DNA of 64,000 nucleotides, from positions 6,383,338 through 6,447,337 of the forward strand of contig NC_088302.1 in NCBI RefSeq assembly GCF_032854445.1, read 5' to 3'. This DNA is from Liolophura sinensis. Its lineage: Eukaryota > Mollusca > Polyplacophora > Chitonida > Chitonidae. The first letter of the stretch is position 1, and every line of letters starts with the position of its first letter. Under the pieces are notes generated by a model. The model searched no databases, was not told where the DNA came from, and saw nothing but the letters and a program-made list of their open reading frames with translations. This document shows, in pieces, positions 11,901 to 24,600 of the stretch. A program made the position numbers and the translations under genes.

Positions 11901-13120
11901 GATCTACATTTTCTGTATCACCCCATTGTACACTTTCATTGTAAAAAGAAATAATAAATAAAAAAAACAACAGGCATCAGATTATGTGGAATTCTAAGCA
12001 ACTTGCAATGTCAACTACACGTATCGGATAAGGACATTTCCTCTTAAGACTTCTCTACTCTCTGTGCTACTATTCCTCATAAAAATTAAATTCATGGCAT
12101 TATAATATCAGTTGATCGGTGGTCACACATATCCGATCTCAACGTGTGACAATTTGCCAGCTATCACACGGTCTTTGCTGCGAATATATTCACTAAAACA
12201 GGTCATGATTACCGCAACATTGACTCCAAAGGCTTTTTGCCTTTGTGTTCCTCACTTCCACTACATACAAGGTTGCCATTCAAAGGATGCCCCGTTCAGT
12301 TAGTTTTTCAAATAATCTTTTATTGTATCACCAATACCAGTAACACATGGACGTTCGGGGGAAACCATTATCAGTAGTGTACACAAATTGTGGGTCCCAC
12401 TCCCTTCCTCATTTGGCCGACCGAACGGCTTCCATGTATATACAGATAGTATTCAGAAATTATTAGAGAGCAATCTTGATCATGCTAGTCGGGATATCGA
12501 TTATCTGGTAGCTATATATATTCATCGTGTACAAATAGATGGACACGTTATATATTTTAATATATACTCGCAATCAAAGCGCAGTTGAGAAAATTTTTTT
12601 AATTATCGACAACTTGTTAACTGGCGTGTTACACGACTTCGATAAAATTAAGACGAACGGCACAGAGAGAAAAGCCGCAGCAATGATAGGTGGAAAATGG
12701 TCACGGTGGCAAATAAAATCTGCTTTATAAACAATGCAAATCACCCTTTTAAACTCGTCTTATTATATAATAAATAATAAATCAACGTTATATTAGCGTT
12801 TTTCTTCCTTTTTAAAGTTTGCGCAACGCCTTATAAGGGGATTTTTTATTTTATCAAAATGTGTGATAAAGCTACCATTGGAGAAAAGCTATTTGGTATT
12901 AATTTACTTCTGCCGACCGTATAAACATATTTGAAACATTTAGGTTCGGCCATCTCGCGTGGTACTAATATTATGTCTGGCCCATGGACTAAAGTAAGTA
13001 TGAAGTAAGTATTAACACAGAATCGCCAAACAGATTTGCATGAGCGGGCTTGTGTCTACAAAACTGTCGGCTTGGCGCTCAGGATTGAGCGATTATTGTA
13101 ACGGAAAAGAACAGCTGGCT
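8912..13120. other. Long stretch without recognisable genes
   Basis: Both strands were read for domain motifs and none was found. A 19-base unit (ggcaaaaactacaaaaaat) is repeated twice at about 9609-9647. A string gcaatcaaagcgc near 12570 also occurs near 6293, hinting at a low-copy repeat. Confidence 0.5.
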
Positions 13121-13139
13121 GTTCCGATGTCAGTAACAA

Positions 13140-13690
13140 AATAACAAAATAAAACAAAAGTGTTTGAAACTATTTAAAACCTGAAAACCACCATGTTTTT
13201 ATAATAGTTAATCTTGTAAACAATGTATGTATATATCTTGTTGTCTATATATAATAATAATTAGAACTTATACTATCTGATATAGGACAGTGGCCCTCAA
13301 ATATTTTACGACAGCATCGCCAGCAAATAAATCATATATAGAATTTACTATGTAGAATCGGACATGAGCAAATTCAACCAGGATATGTTTGATGTCGTAC
13401 TGAGCATCACACTCAACACACTCAGGGGGAGTGCCCCCATTAAGAATAAAATTGTGAGTTAGACCAGAATGCCCAATACGACACCTCGTTAAAACTACTT
13501 GATCTGTGCATGTGTACAGGAATTATAGCCAAGGACAGGGTGAACAGCATGCAGTCTATCATAGACCTGAATGTCCCATTCGCCCCGCCAAAGGCGACGA
13601 GTATATTTAAAAATGTTCGAAAATCAGTATTCCGGACTTTCATTTTTAATATGGATTTATTTAGGACAGGATTCACCGTGCAATACAAAC
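13140..13690 (-). mobile_element. Second copy of the LINE 3' fragment
   Basis: This aligns along its length with 1880-2480 in the same orientation: shared landmarks are the segment around gcatcacactcaacacac (13406-13424), the VLTR-box region near 13470-13500 and aaaggcgacgagtatattta (13590-13609). On the minus strand it encodes the same post-RNase H region of an I/Nimb-type LINE, again without the upstream enzyme domains. It abuts the P-like transposase relic to its right. Confidence 0.65.
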
Positions 13691-13734
13691 GCTCTGCAGC
13701 CTTTGGAGGTTAAAAAAGCACCTATTTGCCACAG

Positions 13735-14110
13735 CACTGTCACAAGTTATGCACAGTACTCTGACTCAACACACCACTCCAGAATCTCCAATGCTACATG
13801 AACTGTGCGTGCTAAAAAGTCTACTGTGATACTAGTTGTCGCAAAGTGTGCCAGTGGGAATTACAGACTGGTGTCAAGGTCACGAACCATCAACACCAGT
13901 ACATGTGTAGTCTTTTCTATTTCCTTGTGCGCCACAACTTCAGTATTTTCCAACTTCAGCAAATCATTGCCAATCGAGTCCAGATTAACAAAACCAATGA
14001 TTCCCCTAAGCGTTTATCATACACAAAATCAGCCTTAATTTTCATTTCATCAAACTACAGTCCGATATACTTTTGCCAATGTTGTCAGGGAAGGCCTCCT
14101 TAACTTCATA
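13735..14110 (-). pseudogene. P-element-like transposase relic, catalytic core start
   Basis: Minus-strand translation near 14070-14010 gives YIGL-stop-FDEMKIKADFVYDKR, the first conserved box of P-like transposases (RNase H-fold core: 'GLqFDEMKIKedLVYDK.sGelvGFv'), including the first catalytic Asp. In other frames there follow VNLDSIGNDLLKLE and HVLVLMVRDLDTSL, which match the next two conserved boxes, and a VDFLARTVHVALEILE-like helix. At least two frameshifts and several stops are present. Only about a third of the family's length is represented, and the THAP DNA-binding end was not found. The role in life was cut-and-paste transposition; this copy is inert. Confidence 0.75.
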
Positions 14111-14240
14111 ATGTTTTGTGGTAAGAATGGTATCTAGGTAGCCAGTTTTCTTCTGAAATGATATCGTTTTATTCGATCTGTCTGCGTTGTGTTATTCTCA
14201 GTCTGTCAACTTTCTTTTTGCAAGGATAATCTGTGACTTT

Positions 14241-15040
14241 TCAGTTCAGGTCCGGACTCTTGTAGATCAACTCTGGCGTAGTCATGACATTCAAAAGGCT
14301 TTCGGTAGCTCCTCCACTCAGTTGGACCTTAATGTAATTTGAGCTTGTCTCGAGATACAGATTTACGAAACGTGTCTCTGTTGTGTCTCCATCTTGTGCA
14401 AGGACTACATCTAACCCCATTGCATAACACATGGCGTGAGAAAGACTGATTGGTTGAATAGTATCTTGTGCCATTGTTATTTGAAGCTCCCATGTCTCCT
14501 TCTTTGACACCTGCAAGACTGTGGATTCCTTCTGGCAATAATGCCTGGAAACGATGTTCACCGTTACCACCACAAAAGGAAAAGTTGTTCACTGTTGAAA
14601 TTAGTATGGAAATTAATGGCACAAAGTATTCCAGCAAACCATCCCACAGATCATGAGAATCACTCACATGATTGCCATGAATAACAAACTTCATGGGGAA
14701 AACTTTTCTTAAAGGTTGAATTTAACAGGAATCATATGCTTGGTATTGTACAAGAATAATTCCATGACAAGAGGAAATCACAAAGTCACCCAAGTTGGTC
14801 CTCATTTAGTTTTTTTCTTGATACCAAGAACATTTTTCTCATACAATGATTGTAAATTTCACTATCGTCGTCATCTGGGCCACACTGATTAACTTTATCC
14901 AACACTAGGAACACTAGGAATTTTTCAGCAGATACGCCTGTATCTTGAGAGTTGTGCAGACAGCTGTCACTCCCAGGAGACATTAAAAAAGCATTCACAT
15001 TCTCACTGGTGTGTGACGGAGAAAACGGTTTTAAGGGCAT
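14241..15040 (-). pseudogene. Unassigned broken reading frames
   Basis: Three overlapping minus-strand frames (14694-14329, 14573-14241, 15040-14786; 84-121 codons) have amino-acid compositions that look protein-like, for example HAMCYAMGLDVVLAQDGD and LWDGLLEYFVPLISILIS. The first two overlap in different frames and may be one frame broken by a shift near 14460-14480. I recognise no family. They lie immediately upstream, in the same direction, of the P-like relic and could be an accessory or N-terminal part of that element, or a separate gene fragment. Confidence 0.3.
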
Positions 15041-15364
15041 GTCTCACCTGTTTGTTTCGCAGAAGTACTGTCATCATGAAAATGCCGCACACAGTAGTTG
15101 TGGTTTGTCAGTGCAACATGACTTGTATGTGATGGGCATTTCCTGGAATATTTCCGTACAACACTAATCTTCTAAAATAAAACGTCAAGTGTAAAGATTG
15201 AACGTTTGACTGAAAATTGAATTAAAGGGGTTTTGATCTTTTATTAGGATGCCGAGAAGTGATTTGTTTTCAGGTTGAGTGAATAGCATACAACTCTGAA
15301 TAAAGAAAGTTACCTCACTTGTCATTCAAACAGAAGCATTCTAACAGGTAAATTTGTTCAGCGG

Positions 15365-15510
15365 GTACAGCGTGCACTGTGGAGCAGGGAGATCCAAGTT
15401 CAGTTCAGGGTCAAGTCATACTAAAGACTATAGGAATGAGACACGCTCAGCATTTAAGAGTTTAGAGCAACGCCCTGGTTGATGCAGTGTCTTTATAATG
15501 TGACATTAAT
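15365..15510 (+). mobile_element. Decayed SINE fragment
   Basis: The string runs through gggagatcca, cagggtcaagtcatac, acgctcagcatttaag and gccctggttgatgcagtgtc, in the order seen in the intact SINE at 6638-6986. Box A is poorly preserved and the actc tail is missing, so this is an old partial copy. Confidence 0.5.
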
Positions 15511-16670
15511 GTCTTTTTTGGAAAATAACAAGGGTACCATTGATGTGACAGCAAAAATAAAAACATTTCGTCAATAACATTTGTTAAGGCTTGCCACAAC
15601 AGCCTACCAGACAGAGCCTAAAATCATACAAAATGCAGATAAGTTGGTACCCCAAACAATATATGATTGATTTTACACAATATAAAAATGTATGTAAAGA
15701 CTATGGTGTTGAGAATGGATTTTATGATGACCACTAAACAAAAATCTGCTGTTTCTGTTTTCTGCTCTATTCTCCCAAACTCTGTTTTATTCTGTGCTAC
15801 TTTACAGGACAAATAAATGCATTCAGAGATGCAGAGGGAAAACTATGATTCGTTGTATACAAGTATGTTTAGATTTTCAGATAATGGTAGGAGGTTTTGT
15901 TATTAGACATTGTAACTTTCGGTATTCGGTTTTGGCTGTTAAACCAAGGATCCCCCCAGATAAGACATCTTGCCTGTCTACCTGAAAGGAATGTTCATCA
16001 CGGTATTTTATGTCTAACGCTCCATAGGTCATCCAAATAATATAAGACTTATTATTATTCTAGATATTTAACTTATTAAAATATTAAATATTAAATACAG
16101 ATGGTCGGATTTTCAATTTATGCTGCACAGCATGATACTAGACATTATGATTTTTGCTTCCAGACGGTTTTAACCAACCAACTCTGTAGACATGTCAGTT
16201 TTTAACACGATCCTATAACTTTTTCAGTTTAACAAAAAAGCATATTAACAGTGAAAGAAAATACTTAAGAAACTGTCCAAACGTAGTATTATATGAAAAA
16301 TGTCAGTATTTCTTACCAATATTTTCCCTTTTCACTATCTACATAGTAGCTGGAGCAGTACAGTTCTTTACAATATAACAATAATTGTGAATGCTTTGTG
16401 CAACTTCTCTGAGATTTTAATTTTGACTGACGGGTCTACAATTCAAACACAGGCTTTCGAATAGACATGTAATTATAGTCAGTGGAAAGAAAAACATGAA
16501 AAGCGGTACTTTTTCACATACTTTGCGAAATCTACTTACCACGAGCCACTTTTTATGTTCGTTTACTTTTTTAAACTGAAACTTACAGTTTAAAGTTACC
16601 AAATGTGAAAAATCATTTATACATGGAATGGCATACGGAGTTTGATGCATAAACTTCGTCTTTGGATCGG
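15511..16670. other. No feature recognised
   Basis: AT-rich sequence with only short, random-looking open frames on either strand. Confidence 0.5.
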
Positions 16671-16671
16671 C

Positions 16672-16738
16672 ACGATATGGTTGAAATATTGCCGATGTGG
16701 AGTTAAGCCATAATCAATCATTCTTTCATTCATTCGTC
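16672..16738 (+). repeat. Isolated LINE 3'-terminal box, opposite orientation
   Basis: The reverse complement reads gattgattatggcttaactcc followed upstream by an imperfect gaatgaat tail. This is the same 3' terminal box plus tail that ends the LINE fragment at 1739-1800. Only about 65 bases are present, so it is either a very short truncated insertion or a SINE that borrows the LINE tail. Confidence 0.6.
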
Positions 16739-17198
16739 TTTGGACAGGTACATGTTAGACCGAAAAATAAAACAAGCCGGCCGGCCCTCACTAGAGAAAT
16801 CAGATTGACCACTGAACCAGGAATAACAGAATACACACAGATGAAGCCCAAAGAAAATTTTTATATAATGGTACATAACCTGTTTCACAGGATAAAACCC
16901 CGGATACTGTTCAAATTCAAATGTGTGCTGGGACAGGTGTAAGAAAATGACATCTTTAAAGCTGGCGAGACAAGGCACATAAAGAATCACGAGCCCTCGC
17001 GTGATTTGACTAGAGACACACATCTGATGTCCTCGACCGTGAAAGCCTTTGAAGTTTGCCGCTGTTGCCACTCCCTGCTATAATTCATCCCAGACACAAC
17101 CAAGAGTCAACATAGGCCGGTCTCCAAACTTCATCGCTTTGGCTTCAACATAACTTTGATATATTGTTAGTATGGATTTATCCTATTACTTATACTTA

Positions 17199-17369
17199 AG
17201 AAATAATGTTCGCGTCAGGGTAGTCTAACAGTAGTTTTACATCAAATCCATGTGGAAGAGTTTATATTTTAGGTCGAAGGCGAAGCCTAAGACCTAAAAT
17301 TTGTAAACTCTTCCACATCGATCTGATGTAAAACTACCGTTAGACTACCCTGACGCGAACATTATTTCT
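17199..17369. repeat. Long near-perfect hairpin
   Basis: The left arm 17199-17275 and the right arm 17291-17369 are reverse complements with only a handful of mismatches and a one- or two-base length difference. The centre refolds further (aggc-gaa-gcct), leaving a three-base loop. The outer ends read agaaataatgttcgcgtcag and its complement. No clear target duplication is visible outside the arms. The likely class is a fold-back MITE; a source of long double-stranded RNA is possible if transcribed. Confidence 0.85.
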
Positions 17370-17695
17370 ATTCTATTACCTTGGTAGCAGCAAAATGTTT
17401 TCGTAATTATAACAAAAACGTCATTGCGGTATAGATTAACAGCCAAAAACGCCCCCACTTTCCCCGACACGTTGTTTTCGTCCAACCGAACGTTCTAAAG
17501 GGGCGTTACCTAATTCTCGACGAAACCATGATGTGTTTTACAGGGGGTGTTAAAATGCGGTGCTAAATATTACGGACGTGCTGCACGATTAAGATAGAAT
17601 AATAAGAAGAATACGCTTGTTTCTCGAAAACAATTCCGACTATAAAATATAGCACTATAAAATAACACATCTGCAGGGTTGCTTTCATATTTCAG

Positions 17696-17907
17696 CTAAG
17701 ACGCTGTTATCAAGGTTGGCTTCGGTGAGACAGGCACGGTGTGAAACAGCGACCACACTGAAAGTGAGCCGTGGAGGTCGCTCGTGGCTGGCAGCGACAG
17801 TTCGGGCAGATCAAAAGTTTTCCCAAACTCTGTATGACGAGCTAAAAGAGCTGGAAACATCTGGCATCAGCAAAACGACATCAAAGGTGGGGAGCTCAAC
17901 TGTTTAA
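17696..17907 (+). CDS. Possible terminal exon of an unknown gene
   Basis: A good splice acceptor (tttcatatttcag, ending 17695) opens a frame that runs without a stop for about 70 codons to taa at 17905-17907, passing through ADQKFSQTLYDELKELETSG, a helical, charged C-terminus. Base composition is higher in G+C than the surroundings. An attaaa polyadenylation-like hexamer follows within about 10 bases. No protein family is recognised, no upstream exon was identified, and the start of the gene is unknown. It could be chance. Confidence 0.3.
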
Positions 17908-17919
17908 ACGTAATTAAAG

Positions 17920-18639
17920 TTTGAATTACGCACGAAAAAAATAATTGAAACACCCAAAATTAGGTTAACAATAGTTTGATACTGAATTTTATTTGGTTTA
18001 CTTGTGTAAATGCTTTGCGGTCGTGTTGTATTCTGTATCAAATTCATAAACACTGGGTAACGAATGTTGAAATAATGGAACACTTCAGTTTACATTTTCA
18101 ATTCAATATTAATTTCTCAACATATGTCGATAAATAACAAAACAATAAAAATATCATAGATATGTGTTTATGCCTATTATAAGTAAGCAAATAAATATAT
18201 TATAATTTATATGTTGAAGGTATCATGAAAATAAATATGATTTGCGTTTATTGTATTGTGAAATACAATGGATGGCTACATCACAATTTAAATCTGTAAT
18301 GACGCAGTCTGTACAAAGTTGTATGTACATTAAACCCACCCCGTGCACATGTTTCGCTCAGTGCGCCGTGCCAGTTACGTAAACTATACACGTCACACTC
18401 ATGCATAAAGGTCACATGATGTACCAAATTTGAAGATCTGGGTCAACGGCAATATATTGGCGGCAGTCAGAAAATAACGTTTGCGGAGAGAAAACATGAG
18501 TAAATGGACTGAATATTGTGAAAAAAAAACAGCAGTTTAACTCGGATAAACATCAAACAAGGATTGGGAGTTGAAAAGGACGATCTGAAGCCAGTCCGCT
18601 ATCCAGAGGATGTGAAGTTGATGTGAACTCTGCTGTTAT
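17920..18639. other. No feature recognised
   Basis: Very AT-rich sequence; no supported gene or repeat. Confidence 0.5.
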
Positions 18640-19190
18640 TTATTGTTGCATTGTTGAGCAGCCCTCCAAACTTTGAGGCGTGACTGAAAACTGGAATTTT
18701 GCCATTTGGATGGAATTCCTACTGTTACATGTAACATTACAGTTGACAGCGTGGGGCATTTGCACTGGGAGTGGCCTGACTGACATGGGAGTATTTTCAC
18801 GCAACGGCATTTTCACTTTCAGCATTTTCTGATAACACACTTGAAGCATGCAGGATAGTGCTGACTTCACGGCGTTTTGAAAGCGACGGTATGGTGACAT
18901 AACTCCGTACACTGGATTCATTGCGGTGGCCTGTCACAGACATAACGTCCATCACAGAAATCCCGGCATTAGCAAGAACTGTGGCTGTCGTAGCCCGGAC
19001 GCAGTGATTCGTGTGCCGGCGGCTAAGTTTTGCATCGCGGGAAATATCAGACATCATGGATCAGATCTTTTTTAGACCCATTGGTTGATTGCCATGCCAT
19101 GGTTTGTGGTCAACTGGGACGTTTAGGAGAGGCCGCTGAAAGAAAGACTCGGAGGAAGAATTATCAGGCCCGTATGTAAAAAAAAAAATT
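18640..19190 (-). pseudogene. Crypton-type tyrosine recombinase, C-terminal fragment
   Basis: From about 19165 the minus strand reads FFQRPLLNVPVDHKPWHGNQ, then an in-frame tga near 19063, then MMSDISRDAKLSRRHTNHCV and the catalytic C-terminal half: H-x-x-R within NHCVRATTAT, VTGHRNESSVRSY with the second His box and the nucleophilic Tyr in the expected place. This is the pattern of Crypton transposons and of domesticated relatives in animal genes (DUF3504-type). The N-terminal half with the first catalytic Arg was not found upstream. The frame ends at 18797; a downstream stretch (18640-18790) continues in another frame. Role: site-specific strand exchange; this copy is truncated. Confidence 0.78.
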
Positions 19191-19199
19191 TCGTGAAAC

Positions 19200-21490
19200 C
19201 ATTATTATCTCTTATTTTGTAGCATTCAAACGTCCCTATGGGCTTTAAATTATCTGTAACCTGATACTTTTCTTCTTTAAAATAAACATTCGCTCCGACA
19301 GAGAAAAATAGCCATTTTGTTTCTTTGTTTATATTTGTCGTCTGCTTTATTCAATGTAAAGAGCAACCTCTATCCACCCGTAGAACTACAATAAACCCGT
19401 CCAGAAGTCAAACGCTTCTGACTCGTGATGGGGGGTATCTAACGACTCAGATAATGTGCACTTGGCATAGAGCCAAGCAGTGCGTTGTATGTAATAAAAA
19501 GGAATCGAAGGGTAATAGAATATTATATCTCTAACCCGGCACGTTGTTTTAATGGCAAAAAAAGTTTGGTCATGACCAGGGCCAATGTAAAAATAAACTG
19601 GTTTATTTCCTAAGCGGCAGTGAAAGTCATGATGGTTTCAACTGCAGCCACACAAGTAAGGGTTGCAATTGTAGGCCTCTTTTAAAGACTGTCCGCTTTT
19701 TCTCAAGGAAAAACAAATAACCAATATAACAATTAAAAACAATTCATCTCATCGAGAGGCTCGCAAATTACACTTACCCTTTAATAATACTGTAGACTTC
19801 CTATGACAATGTGGTCAAGCGAGTAACATCTGCTGCCACTCAAGGTTCACTGACTTGGCCCATTGGAAAGGACAAACCTAGTTCTGTTTATGTGGAACCC
19901 TCTAGTCAAGGAGCATGTGCAACTAAATGAATTCCAAGTTGGACTTTGGTGCTGAAAGTAAACCACCCCTATGGATGCCTTCAGGAGACTCTAAATTGAC
20001 GCAAAATACATGTTGACAGTCTTCGATTTTGTTACGTTCATGTATATTTAGCAGAGAAAACAGCGTCCAATTTCACACAAACTATCACTGATGCATACTG
20101 AGGGATGAATGTAATGTAATCCCATCCATCTATGTTTGCCTGTCTTTGTGTTTTGTTTTTGGGGAAGACGTACAAGAAGAATACACCAGTGGACAGCTTA
20201 ACCATATAAAAAAAACAACTTTGAATGTGCATTATGGCTTTGTCTTCGCCATACATCAAGCCCCCAGGAGCAAGATAATTGTTAACATCTTACATGGTTT
20301 GGGCATGCTCACTAAAGTTCTGCAGGTTAAATAACAGATAGCCATGCAGCAGTGCGTTACAGCGTATGCTGGAAAGTAACAACAACCTACATCTACTTCC
20401 TGATACCATTTAAGACAGGCGTATCTTCCTTGCAGTTGACAATACTGACCATGCCGAATATACGACTGGTAGGAAACACGCTCTTCATAGTACATGTAGT
20501 ACCATGGCTATCTACCAGGGATGTAAACCTGGAGATGAAGATGCAGAATTATATATCTTTATCTAATATTCAAGGAATGACGTGGCTGTGATTCCATTGC
20601 TGTGAAATGCCCTGACCAAAAGTGAGCCTCCAGTACATAACCTACATTCTTTGTGGTACATGTTTCAGAAAATGTTTGCCTCTCAAATACTACAAATGGT
20701 TTCTGGGACCAACCATTGTTGCATGATTATCGGCTAATGCCAGCATAATGTGCGTGAAGATCAACCACGAGATCACTCCACTGCTGAAGCTGTGATTCAT
20801 GGAAACGTTCCACCGTGATTAGACCAGTATCAGACATTGTTAGAAAGTCTCCCAAAAGCTGTTGAAAATCTCTGACAAACATGTTTTGTTGGCAGAGACA
20901 TAGAAATCCAGTCAGTGGAGGTGCTTTACATGAGTAAATGGCACTTTTACTTCAACAATGAGCAAAGAGGAAAAGAGTACATAGATGTCAATGGAAAATC
21001 GCAGTCTATACATGTAAGTTGCGTCACAGCAGACGACTTGGGTCACAACAGATGATTTATGTCTGCCTTCAACAGCAACGAAAGCCCTTTGTCAAATATC
21101 TCTTGTCTACAGCAGGTTACATTATGCGCACGTGATTCCAGTGCCTTGGTGACTTGCAGTCATTCAAGCACAATGAATTTCACCATCAAGCCAGACATTT
21201 GTACACCACTCGTAGAAGTCAGCGAAAAGATCTCACAAGGAAACTTAATGTTGAATAACAATTAGATTATACCGCTTTGTGTTATAGGTGGTGATCATCT
21301 AGTGGATCATTTCTATCACACACTGAATTCAAGAGCTCATACCGTGATATGGAGTCCTTTATAGCTCTATGGGATGCCCGTATTTCTGGGTAAGGGTATG
21401 AGTTGGCAGATTCCGCTATGAACACATGCCTGATCACCATGCACAGAGTTACCATGTCAGTACAGTTACTCGGTAGTATCATTTATCAAT
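19200..21490. other. Mostly unassigned; faint coding signal on minus strand
   Basis: No family was identified. On the minus strand about 20900-20590 there is an 84-base-plus open run containing VRDFQQLLGDFLTMSDTGLI and ERFHESQLQQWSDLVVDLHA, then after a stop a frame with KNVGYVLEAHFWSGHF. The composition looks like decayed protein, possibly a transposase, but I cannot name it. Confidence 0.3.
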
Positions 21491-21501
21491 GTATTTGATT
21501 C

Positions 21502-21655
21502 GTGTTATATGCCGTTCTCCAGAATATTTCAGTAGAGAACCACCGTCGGCATTATGGTAGAAGGAAATCTGGCAGAGCTTCGGGGAAACCGCAGACAAAC
21601 CACAGGTTGCTGGCAGACCTTCCCCCTTACGACCGGAGAGGAAGCCAGCATCAAC
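21502..21655 (-). mobile_element. SINE body fragment
   Basis: On the plus strand the text runs from gtgttatatgccgttctcc through gtcggcattatggtagaagg and caggttgctggcagaccttc to gaggaagccagcat. It is the reverse complement of the common tRNA-headed SINE best seen at 55295-55517, covering tail and body. The tRNA-like head is lost. Open frames crossing it, including a 131-codon one on the minus strand, are by-products. Confidence 0.75.
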
Positions 21656-21659
21656 ATTG

Positions 21660-24600
21660 GATTGATGACATGCTACTAGATCACCATACTGCACTGGCAC
21701 GTTAAACACGGAGTCCCGCGAGTCGGCAACACAAAGACAACAATTGAAATATTGTTGTATATCACACCTTTGTGGAGAAATACAACCATATGGATAAAGT
21801 ACGGACCATTTTCGATCCGCGCGATATTTCACCACCCGGGTTGGAGGCAACTCGTAACAGGTAACAGGCGGCAAAAGTAGACTAGAGAGCTTATTTCACC
21901 AGTTACATGAAGCCAGATACGACACCGTTGTAGGTGCCGTGGTTTTATCGACTAGGCCGAAGACTGATATTAACATGCAGTCAAGGTGAATAAGTCAGTA
22001 ATGATGGGCTACCTGAGACAGAATTAGCTACTGGAACATACAGAACGGCACTGTGACGGCAGAGTGGAACAATGCTGTTTTTGCCTGGGGAACAATGCAG
22101 CGTAACCTGTGCCGCAAAGAACTACCTGAACAGTGACCATAAGCATGCTTATACATGGTGATGATGCGATCTTGCGACTTACTAAACGCTGCGACCTAAC
22201 AATATCCGAAAACACATCCTTTGTCACGGGAACTGGAAAAAAATCGGTAAATGATCCATCTTAGCCAGGTGCATGATGACTTTGAATGGAAAAAAGTAAC
22301 AACACTGCCAGATGGACATACTCTGAGTCCAAGAGTTCATCTGAAACTGCAGACAACCTGAGGTGGGCAGACCCAAGGAAGCGTCCACCTATTCTAGCTA
22401 CATTGGAACCTTTTTTTGCGCTGCCATCTATTTTGCTATTTTGTGGAATAACGACATAGCTGCATGTCCAGAGGTCCTGTCTACAAAATATTATGGCTGA
22501 AATGAATGTTAGTGATGCGTGGAGACCCTTCACGAACACATAACTATCAACACCGCAAGCTGTTTTCCAATTTCCAGTGTAGGTGAAATATATGATGCCA
22601 GTCTGAGAGATGTTCTTGTCGGCGAGCAGGGCTCAGATAAAGGCCAGTCATGTGAGAACGGGGGATTAAGATGCAAATGAAGAGGTGGTTGAGAAGTACC
22701 AAATGGTAAACATTCTGGTATCCTGTGCCATCCATTTGGTAGAGGAAACAAATTGCTGAATACAACTTTAATGCCCTAGGCTGGAAGAATAGCGAACTAC
22801 ATGCAGTAATGATCTTTCTTACCTGTGCACTATAATTCAGTAGGTCTTTTAATGAAATTTGTTCACTTCTAAATACATGACATATTTTATATTAGTGAGA
22901 AAAAATGGTTAGACATTTCAAGTTAGTGTCATGCGAATAGTGTGCATTTAAACGTAACAAATATAGAATAAAAATCCTTCCTTTGGTACATAAGTATGTT
23001 TTGGCATCTTAACACGAGGAAAACATACAGGCGGTCTAAGCATCATTTCTGGTCTGTATTTCTATTCTGGCAATAACCATTTATTGAGGACCGTTCGGTC
23101 ATCGGACGCTATGTTTGTCTCTTCAGTGCATTCCATAGGGAATGAACTGTTACATATATACTGAATTATATAAGGAAGGGGTTATTCGGTAGCTTTTCTA
23201 AATTTCTTTTCTATTCTTTATTATGTATTATTCTATTTATGAACCATGTGCCTGAAATAAAAGAAGTAAATATATTTGGTTTAAAGACAGTTGACACAAG
23301 AACTATCCATTTTCGTTGGATGGAGATAATGGTGGCTTAAAAAGGGTTTTGGTTATCTCTGGTGATCGCTTAAACAAAATCACTGAACAATGTCTATACC
23401 TCTCCCCCGTAAAGACAAAATTGTACACTGAAATTGTCGAGGTCTTAAGGGACCTGGCCTCGAGGACATGTAAAGGGACCTGGCCTCGGGGACATGTAGT
23501 CTACTAGCAGAATCCTGGTTTATGCAGGATACACATCTGGGCGTATACGCACACACAGCATAGAGTGAAACCATTATCCAGACTCACTGTTCGTCATACA
23601 CTTATATGAGTTCTCATGTAACGCTTTTTCTATAAAATGAAACAACGCTTGCTTGAGTGACTGACTTCATACGTGGCAGTATAAATGGATTTCACTCATA
23701 ACCACCTCTTTATGCTGTGCGGTTTTACAGGATTGATTGCCCACTGGATGTAACAAGTTGCTGAACAGAAAATCATTTGAGACCACATAAAAGCTTTTAG
23801 AAAATAGAAATTTGCCTTTTCTTACCATAGACCTAATATATCATCCCTCTCTCTCACACTCAAAAGCGCAATTGACAAGTACACTTTGTTTATATGTCAA
23901 ACAATAAGTTAATTTTGTATTTTTCGTGTCATTTCAGACCTGTCGTGGAAAGAACCAACCGGGCAGCTGACATACATTTTAGATTACATAATCTACTGAA
24001 AACAAATAAGACTTGACGTTTCCGTAACTGATGGGGATTTCACAATATTAAAACAGAAACCACAGGGGAAATACATAAATGGTCTGGATTTTTGATTCGG
24101 TACGGTAATATTTATTTCCTTGTGAGTTATTACAAAATGTACATTTACAGTCATTGTTCATTTATGTCATACGTAATTTGCAATACACTATAAAACATGT
24201 ACCGCATCTAACAGTGAGGTTAGTTCTAGACACTTGGACAGTCCCCGAGGAGTACCATTAAACAGTTACAGTTTGTGGTATTGTACCATAGTTACACGGG
24301 GCTGCACAGTAACCGTACGGTACAAAGCCGAAGCCGCTGTAGGGTACTGTTCATCTCACAGTATTCAGCAGTTTTCGGTCGATGCGGTAGCCTTGCTGTT
24401 TAGTACCACAATGTTTAAGAATGCTATGTGTCGTTCCGTCATTATTTGTGCGGTATCATCATGGATTTGCCGCTTTTTCCCCCTATTCCAGCACATCCGC
24501 ACGCGCAATGCATGACCATTCAAAACCATGATGTCATGGCGTTAACGTGTACTAAACACCATATAAACTGAGATGTAACATGCCTACAGGGAGCACCTGT

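Noticed and set aside
16730-17071. 113-codon minus-strand frame
   Set aside because: No motif; begins inside sequence next to the LINE-tail repeat.
21479-21874. 131-codon minus-strand frame
   Set aside because: Most of it is the antisense SINE body; no independent coding motif.
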